A stretch of DNA of 64,000 bases, taken from positions 248,001 to 312,000 of the forward strand of contig NZ_CP172056.1 in the NCBI RefSeq assembly GCF_049860565.1, given 5' to 3'. Below, piece after piece: positions 50,802 to 59,535 of this stretch. The notes under the pieces were generated by a model that was given only the letters and a program-made list of their open reading frames with translations, did not search any database and was not told the origin of the DNA. The position numbers and the translations under genes are program-made. Each line of letters begins with the position of its first letter. Position 1 is the stretch's first letter. This DNA comes from Desulfitobacterium_A nosdiversum. GTDB lineage: Bacteria; Bacillota; Desulfitobacteriia; Desulfitobacteriales; Desulfitobacteriaceae.

Positions 50802-51351
50802 GTGCGACAAGAAGTCGCATGATATATTGCCTAAAGGCTACCCCATCCATTCGGGGTAACTCTATTGTGACTAGCGTAGATGGTAACGTCTGGGTTAGAA
50901 AGCTCACAAGACAATGTGGAAGTCCGAGTAGCCTAAAGCTGGGATAACTGCTAGAGTAAGAAAGCTATGGAGAACGTAAAGTGAATCACTGTAGGAATCG
51001 TTACGCTGGAGGAAGCGAAATAGGCTGAAACGCTTCGACCAAAATGGTAAGGAGTCGAGCAAAGGCGAACTGATAAACCAATGCGAATGGATGAAGAACT
51101 CCCGGTTTAAAGGTGGCTCCTAAGGCTTTCACAATTATGTATCATGCGGAACTTGGTAAACCCTATATGCTCCTCACAAGAATGAGGTATCCAACCGCAA
51201 GGGAAAGAAACGGCATAGAGGGCAGAAGAAAAGGATAAAAAGCAAACGCTACTTTTGTAATGAAAGAAGATAGGGGTTCAAACTTTGCCCTAACTCGAAA
51301 GAGTGCTGACTTATCCTATGGTATTTCTTGGCAGAGACGGAAGGTAAACTT

Positions 51352-52890
51352 ATGAATTTTAGTAATTCAACGACGGATAAAACCGAGAGACTAAAAGACA
51401 GAAACACACTTGCCAGTCAATGGGAGTCCATTGATTGGATGCAGGTGCAAAATGAAGTTAATAGGCTACAAACCAGAATTGCCAAGGCAACAGTGAAGGG
51501 CGACAAAAACAAAGTCAAAAGATTACAGTACTTACTAACACACTCATTCTATGCCAAAGCTCAGGCTGTAAAGAAAGTAACCTCGAATAAGGGAAAGAAC
51601 ACCTCTGGGGTAGACAAAAAACTATGGTCAACTGCAGCTTCAAAGATGAAGGCTGTATTAGCACTTACGGATAAACACTACAAAGCAAAACCCCTTAGGC
51701 GAGTCTTCATTGAAAAGAAAGGCAAGAACAAGAAACGACCGTTGGGAATCCCCACTATGTATGATAGGGCCATGCAAACACTCTATGCGCTAGCACTCGA
51801 ACCCGTAGCTGAAACTACAGGCGACACTACATCTTTTGGTTTTCGTAAAGGAAGAAGCACTAAAGATGCCTGTGAACAGATATTTTGCGTACTAGCTAGG
51901 CAATGTTCTCCGACATGGATATTAGAAGGAGACATCAAAGGATGTTTTGACAACATCAACCATGGCTGGCTACAACAGAATATTCCGATGGACAAAAAAG
52001 TAATGAAGCAATTTCTAAAATCAGGGTTCATATACGAGGGCAACTTATTTCCTACAAACACAGGTTCACCACAAGGAGGAGCCATCTCAAGCCTATATGC
52101 AAACATAACGTTAGATGGTCTTGAAAAGTTAATTCAAGACAAATACCATCGAAATTCAAAGGGTAAAATAGAAAATCACTATCGGGCCAAAACCAAAGTA
52201 AATCTGGTGCGATACGCTGATGACTTTATCATTACCGCAAATACAAAAGAAATAGCAGAAGAACTGAAAGAAACTGTTAGTCAATTCCTAGAAAATCGCG
52301 GGCTAACTCTATCCGAAGAGAAAACAATGATTACGCATATAGATGACGGCTTCGACTTTCTTGGCTGGACATTTCGAAAGTTTAAAGGAAAATTGATTGT
52401 CAAACCATCAAAGAATTCCATCAAAGCCCTGACACGGAAATGCGCTACTATCATTCTGAAAGAAGGCAAAGCGGCGAGTCAGTCTGAAATAATTCGAAGG
52501 CTTAATCAAATCATTAGAGGGTGGACTAACTATCATAGACATGTCGTGGCAAGTCAAACTTTTTCTTACATCAATAACACTCTCTATCTTCTCTTGCAAC
52601 AATGGGCAAAACATCGCCACCCCAACAAAAATAAATGGTGGCGACTAAACAAATATTGGCACGAAAAGAATGGGAAGAGATGGCTGTTCATGACGGATGA
52701 ATACAGTCTCATCAATCTAAGAAGGATAGATATCGTCCGTCACCCTAAATTAAAGATATCTCAAAATCCCTTTATAGACGAAGAATACTTTACAAAGAGA
52801 AAAATGAAACTAGCCTCACTGATTGCCGCCAGAAATGGTAAAGAAATGCTTGAGCCGTATGAGCGGGAAACTCTCACGTACGGTTCTTAG
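51352..52890 (+). CDS. ltrA: Group II intron reverse transcriptase/maturase (no endonuclease domain)
   Basis: 512 residues from ATG 51352 (GGAAGG upstream; a TTG at 51328 is in frame). RT domain: EKKGKNKKRPLGIPTMYDRA, FRKGRSTKDA, GDIKGCFDNI, GSPQGGAISSLYANI, VRYADDFIITA (catalytic YADD), EKTMITHIDDGFDFLGW. Maturase X: IIRGWTNYHRHVVAS...LYLLLQQWAKHRHPNK. It ends at FTKRKMKLASLIAARNGKEM-LEPYERETLTYGS with no HNH domain. The last 13 codons are encoded by domain V of the ribozyme. Supports splicing and reverse transcription; integration is likely via nicked or single-stranded DNA. Confidence 0.93.
   Translation: MNFSNSTTDKTERLKDRNTLASQWESIDWMQVQNEVNRLQTRIAKATVKGDKNKVKRLQYLLTHSFYAKAQAVKKVTSNKGKNTSGVDKKLWSTAASKMKAVLALTDKHYKAKPLRRVFIEKKGKNKKRPLGIPTMYDRAMQTLYALALEPVAETTGDTTSFGFRKGRSTKDACEQIFCVLARQCSPTWILEGDIKGCFDNINHGWLQQNIPMDKKVMKQFLKSGFIYEGNLFPTNTGSPQGGAISSLYANITLDGLEKLIQDKYHRNSKGKIENHYRAKTKVNLVRYADDFIITANTKEIAEELKETVSQFLENRGLTLSEEKTMITHIDDGFDFLGWTFRKFKGKLIVKPSKNSIKALTRKCATIILKEGKAASQSEIIRRLNQIIRGWTNYHRHVVASQTFSYINNTLYLLLQQWAKHRHPNKNKWWRLNKYWHEKNGKRWLFMTDEYSLINLRRIDIVRHPKLKISQNPFIDEEYFTKRKMKLASLIAARNGKEMLEPYERETLTYGS
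52852..52886 (+). ncRNA. Group II intron domain V
   Basis: Begins GAGCCGTATGAGCGG, has a GAAA tetraloop region and ends CGTACGGTTC. This 35-nt hairpin with catalytic AGC-like base and bulge is the best-conserved part of the ribozyme. It overlaps the 3' end of the reverse transcriptase gene. Confidence 0.92.
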
Positions 52891-52927
52891 ACGAGGGAAA
52901 GGGAGTAATCCCTTTTCTTTAGTCGAT

Positions 52928-53212
52928 TATACCAGCATATCATTCCAGGCCTTGCTCAAGGACAAAGAACTGCGTCAGTCTATGTCAAGGCGAGGGAATT
53001 GTTGGGACAACGCGCCTCAGGAGTCCTTCTTTGGCCATATGAAAGATGAAATCCACCTGGAAGGCTGCAATACATTCGAAGAATTAACGGTCATTATTGA
53101 AGACTATATGGATTACTACAACAATGATCGCTACCAATGGGATTTAGCCAAGCTGTCACCAAACCAGTACGAAAAATATCTCCGGACTGGAAATTATCCT
53201 ATTCATGTGTAG
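52928..53212 (+). CDS. IS3 transposase OrfB, 3' exon
   Basis: 95 codons including the stop (YTSISFQALLKDKELRQSMS, RRGNCWDNAPQESFFGHMKD with the catalytic Glu, then DYMDYYNNDRYQWDLAKLSP and the end). It joins in frame to 50154-50801 on removal of the intron, giving a 310-residue OrfB. Nothing is damaged in the exons, so a spliced transcript would yield a full DDE transposase. Confidence 0.9.
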   Translation, partial: YTSISFQALLKDKELRQSMSRRGNCWDNAPQESFFGHMKDEIHLEGCNTFEELTVIIEDYMDYYNNDRYQWDLAKLSPNQYEKYLRTGNYPIHV

Positions 53213-53316
53213 ATCGGATTTAATACAGGGCACTATGAGCGATTGTTCCAGCGAGTGAGAGCCACCGTTCCGTTTTACGAAGCCAGTATTCGGAAACAGC
53301 GAAACCACTCTGGGGT

Positions 53317-53444
53317 AGACTTGACATGGGACCCTACGACGGATGCTTCAATGGGTCGAGGGCTGTGGCTCAAATGATGTATTCCTTTGGGGTAAGCCCC
53401 ATCCCTTTAATCTAGGGTAGCATCCGCCGCCCCCATATCAAGTC
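53317..53444. repeat. Long imperfect inverted repeat
   Basis: AGACTTGACATGGG (53317-53330) is mirrored by CCCATATCAAGTCT (53431-53444) with one mismatch. Inside, GGATGC (53341-53346) pairs with GCATCC (53420-53425), and a smaller GGGGTAAGCCCC hairpin lies near 53390. The 128-bp structure sits between two mobile segments. The stretch 53233-53593 holds no gene. Confidence 0.6.
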
Positions 53445-53593
53445 TTATTTTGAGTCATAAAGCAGGCTGTTAAGCAATGTCTTCTCAATAGATTTACCAA
53501 GGCTCTATGTCTCCGGAACTATGGCTCAATTTTTCCATACAAGCGGCTCACTGTATTCCGGAACGACGGCTCTTTCGCATCGGTATATTAAGA

Positions 53594-53908
53594 TCAAAAC
53601 GGTATTTCTTCCGGAATAGAGATGCCATGTATGCGACACAGTGATTCTAATAACTCTATTTTTTTATTTGCTTCATCCAGAGAACTCTTCACTGACCAGT
53701 AATCACTGCGGAGCTGTTCGAAAAAGTCTTCTAACTGCTCGTATTCTTTTTTGAAGTTTTGCTTTGATGAGCGAAATCTTTTTACAGTAGCTTTCATAAT
53801 GTTTATAGATATGCGGATATATTTAACGCTGGCAGTCATATCGAAGTGATATAACTGCCAGCGTTTGCTTGCATATCTCCTCCGTAAAACCCATTTAAGC
53901 AGTTTCAC
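53594..53908 (-). CDS. Hypothetical coiled-coil protein, possible IS accessory remnant
   Basis: 104 residues: basic first half (KLLKWVLRRRYASKRWQLYH, MKATVKRFRSSKQNFKKEYE), then acidic coiled coil (LEDFFEQLRSDYWSVKSSLD...ANKKIELLESLC). Upstream, TGCCCCCCATGTCAAG (minus, 53956-53941) looks like an IS end, and a related inverted copy lies near 53431. It is therefore probably a leftover of another mobile element. No family recognised; start poorly defined (GGAGGAG upstream of an earlier codon). Confidence 0.4.
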   Translation of the reverse strand: MKLLKWVLRRRYASKRWQLYHFDMTASVKYIRISINIMKATVKRFRSSKQNFKKEYEQLEDFFEQLRSDYWSVKSSLDEANKKIELLESLCRIHGISIPEEIPF

Positions 53909-53940
53909 AGAGATTTTATAGGCCCTTTTTTTAAATTGTC

Positions 53941-53956
53941 CTTGACATGGGGGGCA
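53941..53956. repeat. IS-like terminal repeat CTTGACATGGGGGGCA
   Basis: Shares the core TTGACATGGG with 53321-53330 (same orientation) and, inverted, with 53431-53440. The three copies in 640 bp suggest two degenerate insertion elements or a MITE-like unit. Confidence 0.5.
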
Positions 53957-54016
53957 CTTTACTTAAAACAAAGCGAGCTTCCTCTATTTAATAGATCCAA
54001 TTTGCGAATGATTATA

Positions 54017-54952
54017 TTACTCTGCAACACCGGAAGAAGAACACACATGATTTACACTGTTCTCAGCTTGAACCGTGGCCGAAGTCGAAGAAGATCTTTG
54101 TGTCGCCAAAATTGCACCCAGAATGGTGATAATCCCCCCGAGCAGCGAAATTCCTGATATTACTTCTTTTAAAAGGAAAATGCCTAGAATAACCGTGCAC
54201 ACAGGGATAAGGTTAAGATAGGGAGCCGCTTTGCTTGCCCCAAGAATTTTAACTCCCAAATTCCACGCGTAAAAGGCACCTACAGACGCTAAAGTACTGA
54301 CATAGGCTACTGCCAACCAGGCGCTCCCTGTCATATGAATCATATCCAAGCGAACCGTTCCAATACAGCTCAGCGCACTGAAAAGCGTACCGTAAAAAGC
54401 AGCCCCAGCCGTCATGATGAGCGGATCCGTGTTTTTCCCAAACTTCCTGCCAAAGACAGTATAGAGAGCCCAGGCCCAGCCGGCAAGGATCGTTTCAAGA
54501 CCTCCGATCCAAGATCCTGAAGCAACACCACTGCCTTGCTTGCCTAGAAATAAGATAATCACACCTGCCAACGAAATAAAAGTACCCAGCCAGGACTTAA
54601 ACGAAATGTGCTCTTTAAGTAACAGAAAGGAAAACATCAGTATAGCCACCGGCGTGCCTGCTGAAATCATTCCGGCCTGAGAAGCACTGATCAACCTTAA
54701 ACCCATGTAATTTAAAGTTGAAAAACCAAATATCCCGAAAAAACCGAGGATTAAAAATTCCTTCCACATTGCAAAAATTGGAATCTTCTTTTTATTCAGG
54801 AGCAAGATTCCGAAAAGTATTACGGTGGAAATTGCCCAACGTATCGTATTTAAAAGATTCGGCGGTAAAGCAGGCCCTAAAAATCGCCCGCAAATGTAAT
54901 TGCCTCCCCAAAGGATATTGGCAATTATTAATAAAATAATTCCCTTCTTCAT
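54017..54952 (-). CDS. EamA/DMT-family transporter
   Basis: 311 residues from ATG 54952 (GAGAGGAG upstream). Ten membrane helices as two EamA repeats (first GIILLIIANILWGGNYICGR, second from GLETILAGWAWALYTVFGRK). Motifs LRLISASQAGMISAGTPVAI and VLGIFLLKEVISGISLLGG. Probably exports amino acids or metabolites; substrate not evident. Separated from carB by a terminator at 55081-55122. Confidence 0.92.
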   Translation of the reverse strand: MKKGIILLIIANILWGGNYICGRFLGPALPPNLLNTIRWAISTVILFGILLLNKKKIPIFAMWKEFLILGFFGIFGFSTLNYMGLRLISASQAGMISAGTPVAILMFSFLLLKEHISFKSWLGTFISLAGVIILFLGKQGSGVASGSWIGGLETILAGWAWALYTVFGRKFGKNTDPLIMTAGAAFYGTLFSALSCIGTVRLDMIHMTGSAWLAVAYVSTLASVGAFYAWNLGVKILGASKAAPYLNLIPVCTVILGIFLLKEVISGISLLGGIITILGAILATQRSSSTSATVQAENSVNHVCSSSGVAE

Positions 54953-55080
54953 ATGAACTCCTCTCTCATACTCTCTTCTCAATCTTTCTTATTCTCTCAT
55001 TTTATTCTTTCTTTATTTAATTCATCTATTTAAAGGCATACAGCCAAAGTAGGCTAGATTCGCAGGATATATCAGGATAA

Positions 55081-55122
55081 AAAAGGGGCAGGAACCATAT
55101 TATGTGATTCCTGTCCTTTTTA
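55081..55122 (-). terminator. Terminator after carB
   Basis: AAAAGG-GCAGGAA...TTCCTG-CCTTTT stem with flanking A and T runs, usable in both directions. Confidence 0.85.
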
Positions 55123-55136
55123 TTTTATCACATGCT

Positions 55137-58100
55137 CTAATTTATTGCTCGATATTCTTGTAATGTTAAGGCCTGAGGACTCGTATTCCCTCTAATTTCT
55201 TTAAGGGCGCGAACGACAGCTCGAGCTGTATCCATCGAGGTAAGACAAGGCACACGATGCTCAGCAGCCAAACGACGCAGGAGGTATCCTGTCCGTTCCT
55301 CAGGCCCCTTAATCGGCGTACTGAGGATAAAGGAGAATTCGCGGCGGCGAATCGCTTCTTGAAGCTCAACACTGCCTTCCCCAACCTCCTCAGCCTCTAC
55401 ACCGCAAAGGGCTAAGGCTTTAGCGGATTTCCCCGCAGCTTTTACCCCAAAACCTAAACGTTCAAGCTCCCGTGTTAAGGTCATCGCCTCAGGAAGATCT
55501 TTTTCGGCTACACTGACTAAAATGTTGCCTTGTTCTGGGAGAGGAACATGCGAAGCCGCAAAAGCTTTTGCCAAGGCATGGCCAAAGGTGAGATCCATTC
55601 CTAATACCTCGCCTGTAGATTTCATTTCCGGGCTGAGTGAAGTTTCGACCTTCGTCAATTTTTCAAAGGAGAAAACGGGAGCCTTCACAACCACAAAGGG
55701 AATCTCAGGGGCTAAGCCATGAGTATAACCTAAATCAGAAAGCTTTTTACCCAAGGCGACTTGTACGGCTAAGCTTACAAGCGGAATTCCCGTTACTTTG
55801 GAAATGATCGGAACCGTCCGGCTTGCCCGCGGATTGACTTCAATGATATAGACCTTTCCGCTCACGACAACAAACTGAATGTTGACAAGCCCTCTAATGT
55901 CGAGCCCTTCCGCGATTCGGCAGGTGTAATCCTGAATTTGCTGAATTTCCGCCGGAGTCAAGCCCTGGGGCGGATATACCGCGAAACTGTCTCCGGAATG
56001 AACTCCAGCCCGCTCGATATGCTCCATGATTCCCGGAATGACTGTAATTTCCCCATCCGAAACAGCATCTACTTCTACTTCTTTGCCTTCCAGATACTTA
56101 TCGACAAGAATCGGATGCTCCGGAGAAAGGGTAATCGCTCGTGACAGATATTCTTCCAGTTCTTTGAGATTATCTACAACCTGCATTGCCCGGCCTCCGA
56201 TAACATATGAAGGACGAACCAATACCGGGAATCCGAGTTCGTTGGCTATTTCCCTCGCTTGATCGACAGAAGTCGCAGCCCGTCCCTCTGACTGAGGAAT
56301 ACCGAGTTCAAGGAGAAGCTGTGCAAAACGCTCACGATCTTCCGCTGCATCGATGGCATCAACTTGTGTCCCCATAATCCTGACACCCGCTTGACTCAGC
56401 GGACCGGCGAGATTGATCGCCGTTTGGCCTCCGAACTGAACAAGAACACCGTCAGCCTTTTCCTTTTCGACAACATGCAACACATCTTCAAGGGTGAGCG
56501 GCTCAAAGTAAAGCTTATCTCCTGTATCAAAATCCGTAGAAACGGTCTCCGGGTTATTGTTGATCATGATGGATTCAACATTCGCCTTTTGCAGGGCCCA
56601 AAGTGCCTGAACAGAGCAATAGTCGAACTCAATTCCCTGTCCAATCCGAATCGGCCCGGAACCTAAGACGACGACCTTCGGGCCGGAATGCACGGCAACC
56701 TCATCTTCCTCTTCATAGCTTGAATAGTAGTAAGGAGTTGAGGAAGAAAACTCGGCGGCACAGGTGTCCACCGTCTTATAAACAGGACGGATTCCTTCCT
56801 GATAACGCAGCAGACGGATTTCCTCTTCTTTCTTTTGGGTTAAGCGACCGATCGATTTATCGGAAAACCCTAGTTTTTTAGCCAAGCCCAGAAGTTCTGA
56901 GGTAAGCGATTCCTGGCTTAAGCGCTGTTCTAAAGCGACCAAATCCTTGATTTTATGCAGGAAGAAGGAATCCATTTTCGTCAGCATTTGAACTTCAAGA
57001 ATGGTCCAGTCCCGGCGGAAAGCTTCAGCGACTGCAAAAAAGCGTTCATGATCAGCTTCCGACAATTTATCTTCAATCTCAATCTCTGTCCAGCGTGCAG
57101 CATCAGGAATACGCAGTCCGACAGCCCCGATCTCCAGAGAACGAATCGCCTTGAGCCAAGCTCCTTCGAGCGTTCTCTCCAGAGCCATAACCTCACCCGT
57201 TGCCTTCATCTGGGTTCCCAGGCGGTTATCGGCGGCAGGAAACTTGTCAAACGGCCAGCGCGGGAACTTAACAACGACATAATCCAAAGCAGGCTCAAAA
57301 CAAGCGCTCGTATGACCCGTTACCGGGTTTTGCAGTTCAGGCAGCGTAAAGCCTACGGCAATTAAAGCAGCCATTTTGGCAATAGGATAACCCGTTGCTT
57401 TTGAGGCAAGCGCACTTGAACGGCTGACCCGAGGATTGACTTCAATAACCACATACTCTCGGCTTGCGGGGTTAAGAGCATATTGAACATTGCAGCCACC
57501 ATTGACACCTAGGGTACGAATAATTTTCAAAGACGATGCCCGCAGCATTTGATACTCGACATCAGTCAAGGTCTGCGAAGGGGCGACAACGATACTGTCT
57601 CCCGTATGGATTCCTACGGGATCGATATTTTCCATATTACAAACCGTAATGCAGTTATCCGCGTCGTCCCGCATCACTTCATATTCGATTTCTTTCCAAC
57701 CGGCTACACTTCGCTCCAGCAAACATTGATGAATGGGGCTCGCTTGTAATCCCAATTGTAAAATCTCGCGAAGCTGGCGTTCATTCTTCGCTATGCCCCC
57801 GCCCGTTCCACCAAGCGTATAGGCAGGACGAATGATCACCGGATAGCCAATGCGCCCAGTGAATTCCAGTCCTTCTTCAATCGTTGTCACAATCGAACTG
57901 TCAGCAACCGGTTCGCCGATCGCAAGCATTGTCTCTTTAAACGCTTCCCGGTCCTCTGCTTTGTAGATCGTTTCCGCATTGCATCCGATCAGGGCAACGC
58001 CATAGTGTTCAAGAACCCCTTGTTTTTCGAGTTCCATCGCTAAATTTAAGCCTGTCTGTCCGCCTAAAGTCGGAAGAAGCGCATCAGGCTTTTCCTTAGC

Positions 58101-58334
58101 GAGAATGACTTCCAGCCGTTCAGGAAGCAGAGGCTCAAGATAAATCTTATCGGCCATATGCACGTCTGTCATAATCGTAGCAGGGTTGCTGTTCACGAGG
58201 ACGACTTCCAGTCCGACCTCTTTTAAAGCTTTACAGGCCTGTGTTCCGGCGTAGTCGAATTCAGCCGCTTGCCCAATGACGATCGGCCCGGAACCAATGA
58301 CCAATACTTTTTTCCAAGCCGAATTAAGAGGCAT
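55137..58334 (-). CDS. carB: Carbamoyl-phosphate synthase large subunit
   Basis: 1065 residues, full length. Two ATP-grasp halves: first with VLVIGSGPIVIGQAAEFDYAG, RPAYTLGGTGGGIA and VIEVNPRVSRSSALASKATG; second with VVLGSGPIRIGQGIEFDYC, RPSYVIGGRAMQ and IIEVNPRASRTVPIISKVTG. A C-terminal MGS-like regulatory domain follows (about 930-1065). Builds carbamoyl phosphate from bicarbonate, ATP and ammonia delivered by CarA. Overlaps carA by 11 nt. In the arg cluster, so arginine-specific use and control is likely. Confidence 0.97.
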   Translation of the reverse strand: MPLNSAWKKVLVIGSGPIVIGQAAEFDYAGTQACKALKEVGLEVVLVNSNPATIMTDVHMADKIYLEPLLPERLEVILAKEKPDALLPTLGGQTGLNLAMELEKQGVLEHYGVALIGCNAETIYKAEDREAFKETMLAIGEPVADSSIVTTIEEGLEFTGRIGYPVIIRPAYTLGGTGGGIAKNERQLREILQLGLQASPIHQCLLERSVAGWKEIEYEVMRDDADNCITVCNMENIDPVGIHTGDSIVVAPSQTLTDVEYQMLRASSLKIIRTLGVNGGCNVQYALNPASREYVVIEVNPRVSRSSALASKATGYPIAKMAALIAVGFTLPELQNPVTGHTSACFEPALDYVVVKFPRWPFDKFPAADNRLGTQMKATGEVMALERTLEGAWLKAIRSLEIGAVGLRIPDAARWTEIEIEDKLSEADHERFFAVAEAFRRDWTILEVQMLTKMDSFFLHKIKDLVALEQRLSQESLTSELLGLAKKLGFSDKSIGRLTQKKEEEIRLLRYQEGIRPVYKTVDTCAAEFSSSTPYYYSSYEEEDEVAVHSGPKVVVLGSGPIRIGQGIEFDYCSVQALWALQKANVESIMINNNPETVSTDFDTGDKLYFEPLTLEDVLHVVEKEKADGVLVQFGGQTAINLAGPLSQAGVRIMGTQVDAIDAAEDRERFAQLLLELGIPQSEGRAATSVDQAREIANELGFPVLVRPSYVIGGRAMQVVDNLKELEEYLSRAITLSPEHPILVDKYLEGKEVEVDAVSDGEITVIPGIMEHIERAGVHSGDSFAVYPPQGLTPAEIQQIQDYTCRIAEGLDIRGLVNIQFVVVSGKVYIIEVNPRASRTVPIISKVTGIPLVSLAVQVALGKKLSDLGYTHGLAPEIPFVVVKAPVFSFEKLTKVETSLSPEMKSTGEVLGMDLTFGHALAKAFAASHVPLPEQGNILVSVAEKDLPEAMTLTRELERLGFGVKAAGKSAKALALCGVEAEEVGEGSVELQEAIRRREFSFILSTPIKGPEERTGYLLRRLAAEHRVPCLTSMDTARAVVRALKEIRGNTSPQALTLQEYRAIN

Positions 58335-59436
58335 GATGAGTCCTTCTTTCTTCCATTAATTCTGCAAATTGATCAAATAAATAGAGGGAATCACTCGGTC
58401 CCGGTCCTGCCTCCGGATGATATTGAACTGAAAAAATGGGGAGGCTGTTGTGTTCTACGCCTTCAACCGTCTGATCGTTTAAATTGCGATGGGTCACTTT
58501 AAGCGGTGTTTCCTTTAAGCTTTGCTCGGCCACAGCATAGCCATGATTTTGCGACGTTATCGTGACTTTTTGGGTTTGTAAATCTTGAACCGGCTGGTTT
58601 CCTCCGCGATGCCCATATTTTAGCTTATAGGTATCTCCGCCCAAAGCCAATGTCAAGAGCTGGTGTCCTAAGCAAATCCCAAAAATGGGAAGCTGGCCTA
58701 CCAGCTTAGCAATCGTCTCAATCCCTTGGCTCACAACCTTTGGATCTCCGGGACCATTCGAGAGAAAGACTCCATCCGGTCGATAATCTAAAATCTCCTC
58801 CGCTGAGGTGGAGTAAGGAACAACCGTTAAGTCAAAACCCTTTTCCTGCATCGCCCTCAGAATATTTTCCTTGATACCAAAATCCATGACGACAACGTGA
58901 AAGGGATTTTGCGGGCCTTCCTCATTGTCCTTGGCAGAACTCAGTGTATAGACCTCTTTCGTGCTGACCTCGGCCACAACTTCAGGAGACACTTCCCATT
59001 CCCGAAGACGGGATGGAAGTTCATCCAGATGATCCAATTCAGTGGTGATAACTCCGCGAAGCACACCATATTCCCGTATAAGCCGTGTCAAAGCTCGAGT
59101 ATCAATCCCCTTGATCCCCACAATTCCGGCTTGTTCCAATGCCTGAGAAAGCTTTTCCTCAGCTTGCCAATGGTTCGGATCACTTGCAGCTTCTTTAACA
59201 ATAAAGCCCTGAACTTGAATTTTTCTCGACTGATAATCACTCGCATTAATTCCGTAATTCCCAATAAGCGGATAGGTCATACATACCATTTGTCCCGCAT
59301 AGGAGGGATCGGTGAGTACCTCCTGGTACCCCGTCATTCCGGTATTAAAAACAACCTCTCCCCAGGCTTCCCCATTCATCCCGAAGGACTCACCCATAAA
59401 GATCCGTCCTGTTTCAAGGACTAAAGCTGCCTGCAT
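58324..59436 (-). CDS. carA: Carbamoyl-phosphate synthase small subunit
   Basis: 370 residues from ATG 59436 (GGGAGGAAAAT upstream; a frame to 59487 lacks a site). N-terminal CPSase_sm_chain (LETGRIFMGESFG, GYQEVLTDPSYAGQMVCMTYP), C-terminal glutaminase with the Cys region PIFGICLGHQLLTLALGG and FSVQYHPEAGPGP. Supplies ammonia to CarB. Coupled to carB by overlap (about 11 nt). Confidence 0.97.
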   Translation of the reverse strand: MQAALVLETGRIFMGESFGMNGEAWGEVVFNTGMTGYQEVLTDPSYAGQMVCMTYPLIGNYGINASDYQSRKIQVQGFIVKEAASDPNHWQAEEKLSQALEQAGIVGIKGIDTRALTRLIREYGVLRGVITTELDHLDELPSRLREWEVSPEVVAEVSTKEVYTLSSAKDNEEGPQNPFHVVVMDFGIKENILRAMQEKGFDLTVVPYSTSAEEILDYRPDGVFLSNGPGDPKVVSQGIETIAKLVGQLPIFGICLGHQLLTLALGGDTYKLKYGHRGGNQPVQDLQTQKVTITSQNHGYAVAEQSLKETPLKVTHRNLNDQTVEGVEHNSLPIFSVQYHPEAGPGPSDSLYLFDQFAELMEERRTHHAS

Positions 59437-59535
59437 CTTATTTTCCTCCCTGGGGTTAGACACCCAATTACTTTGAAAATTTGCCATATCTAATATACTT
59501 TAAGTCATTCTCAGTATTTGATCAATAAAATTTTT

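Larger units (their letters stand above)
50802..52927 (+). mobile_element. Complete group II intron (copy 2)
   Basis: 2126 bp. Opens with GTGCGAC (GUGYG), ends ...AGTCGAT (AY end), and joining the flanks restores HSDQGCH-YTSISFQ in the transposase. Domain V is at 52852-52886 and a domain VI-like hairpin (GGGAGTAATCCC) follows with a bulged-A candidate near the end. EBS1 candidates AUGGUA occur at 50880-50885 and 51044-51049 and pair with the last six exon bases TGCCAT (one G-U). An EBS2 candidate AGCCT matches GGGCT. Bacterial-class ribozyme with its own reverse transcriptase. Confidence 0.93.
49644..53232 (+). mobile_element. IS3-family element interrupted by group II intron
   Basis: Left end at about 49644 (TGTACCCTGTAAAATGG); right end at about 53232, whose inward complement TGCCCTGTATTAAATCC shares the CCCTGTA core. 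Contains orfA, orfB with a poly-A slippage site, and the intron. Without the 2126-bp intron the element would be about 1.46 kb, normal for IS3. No clear target duplication is seen, so the ends may be off by a few bases. Confidence 0.78.
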
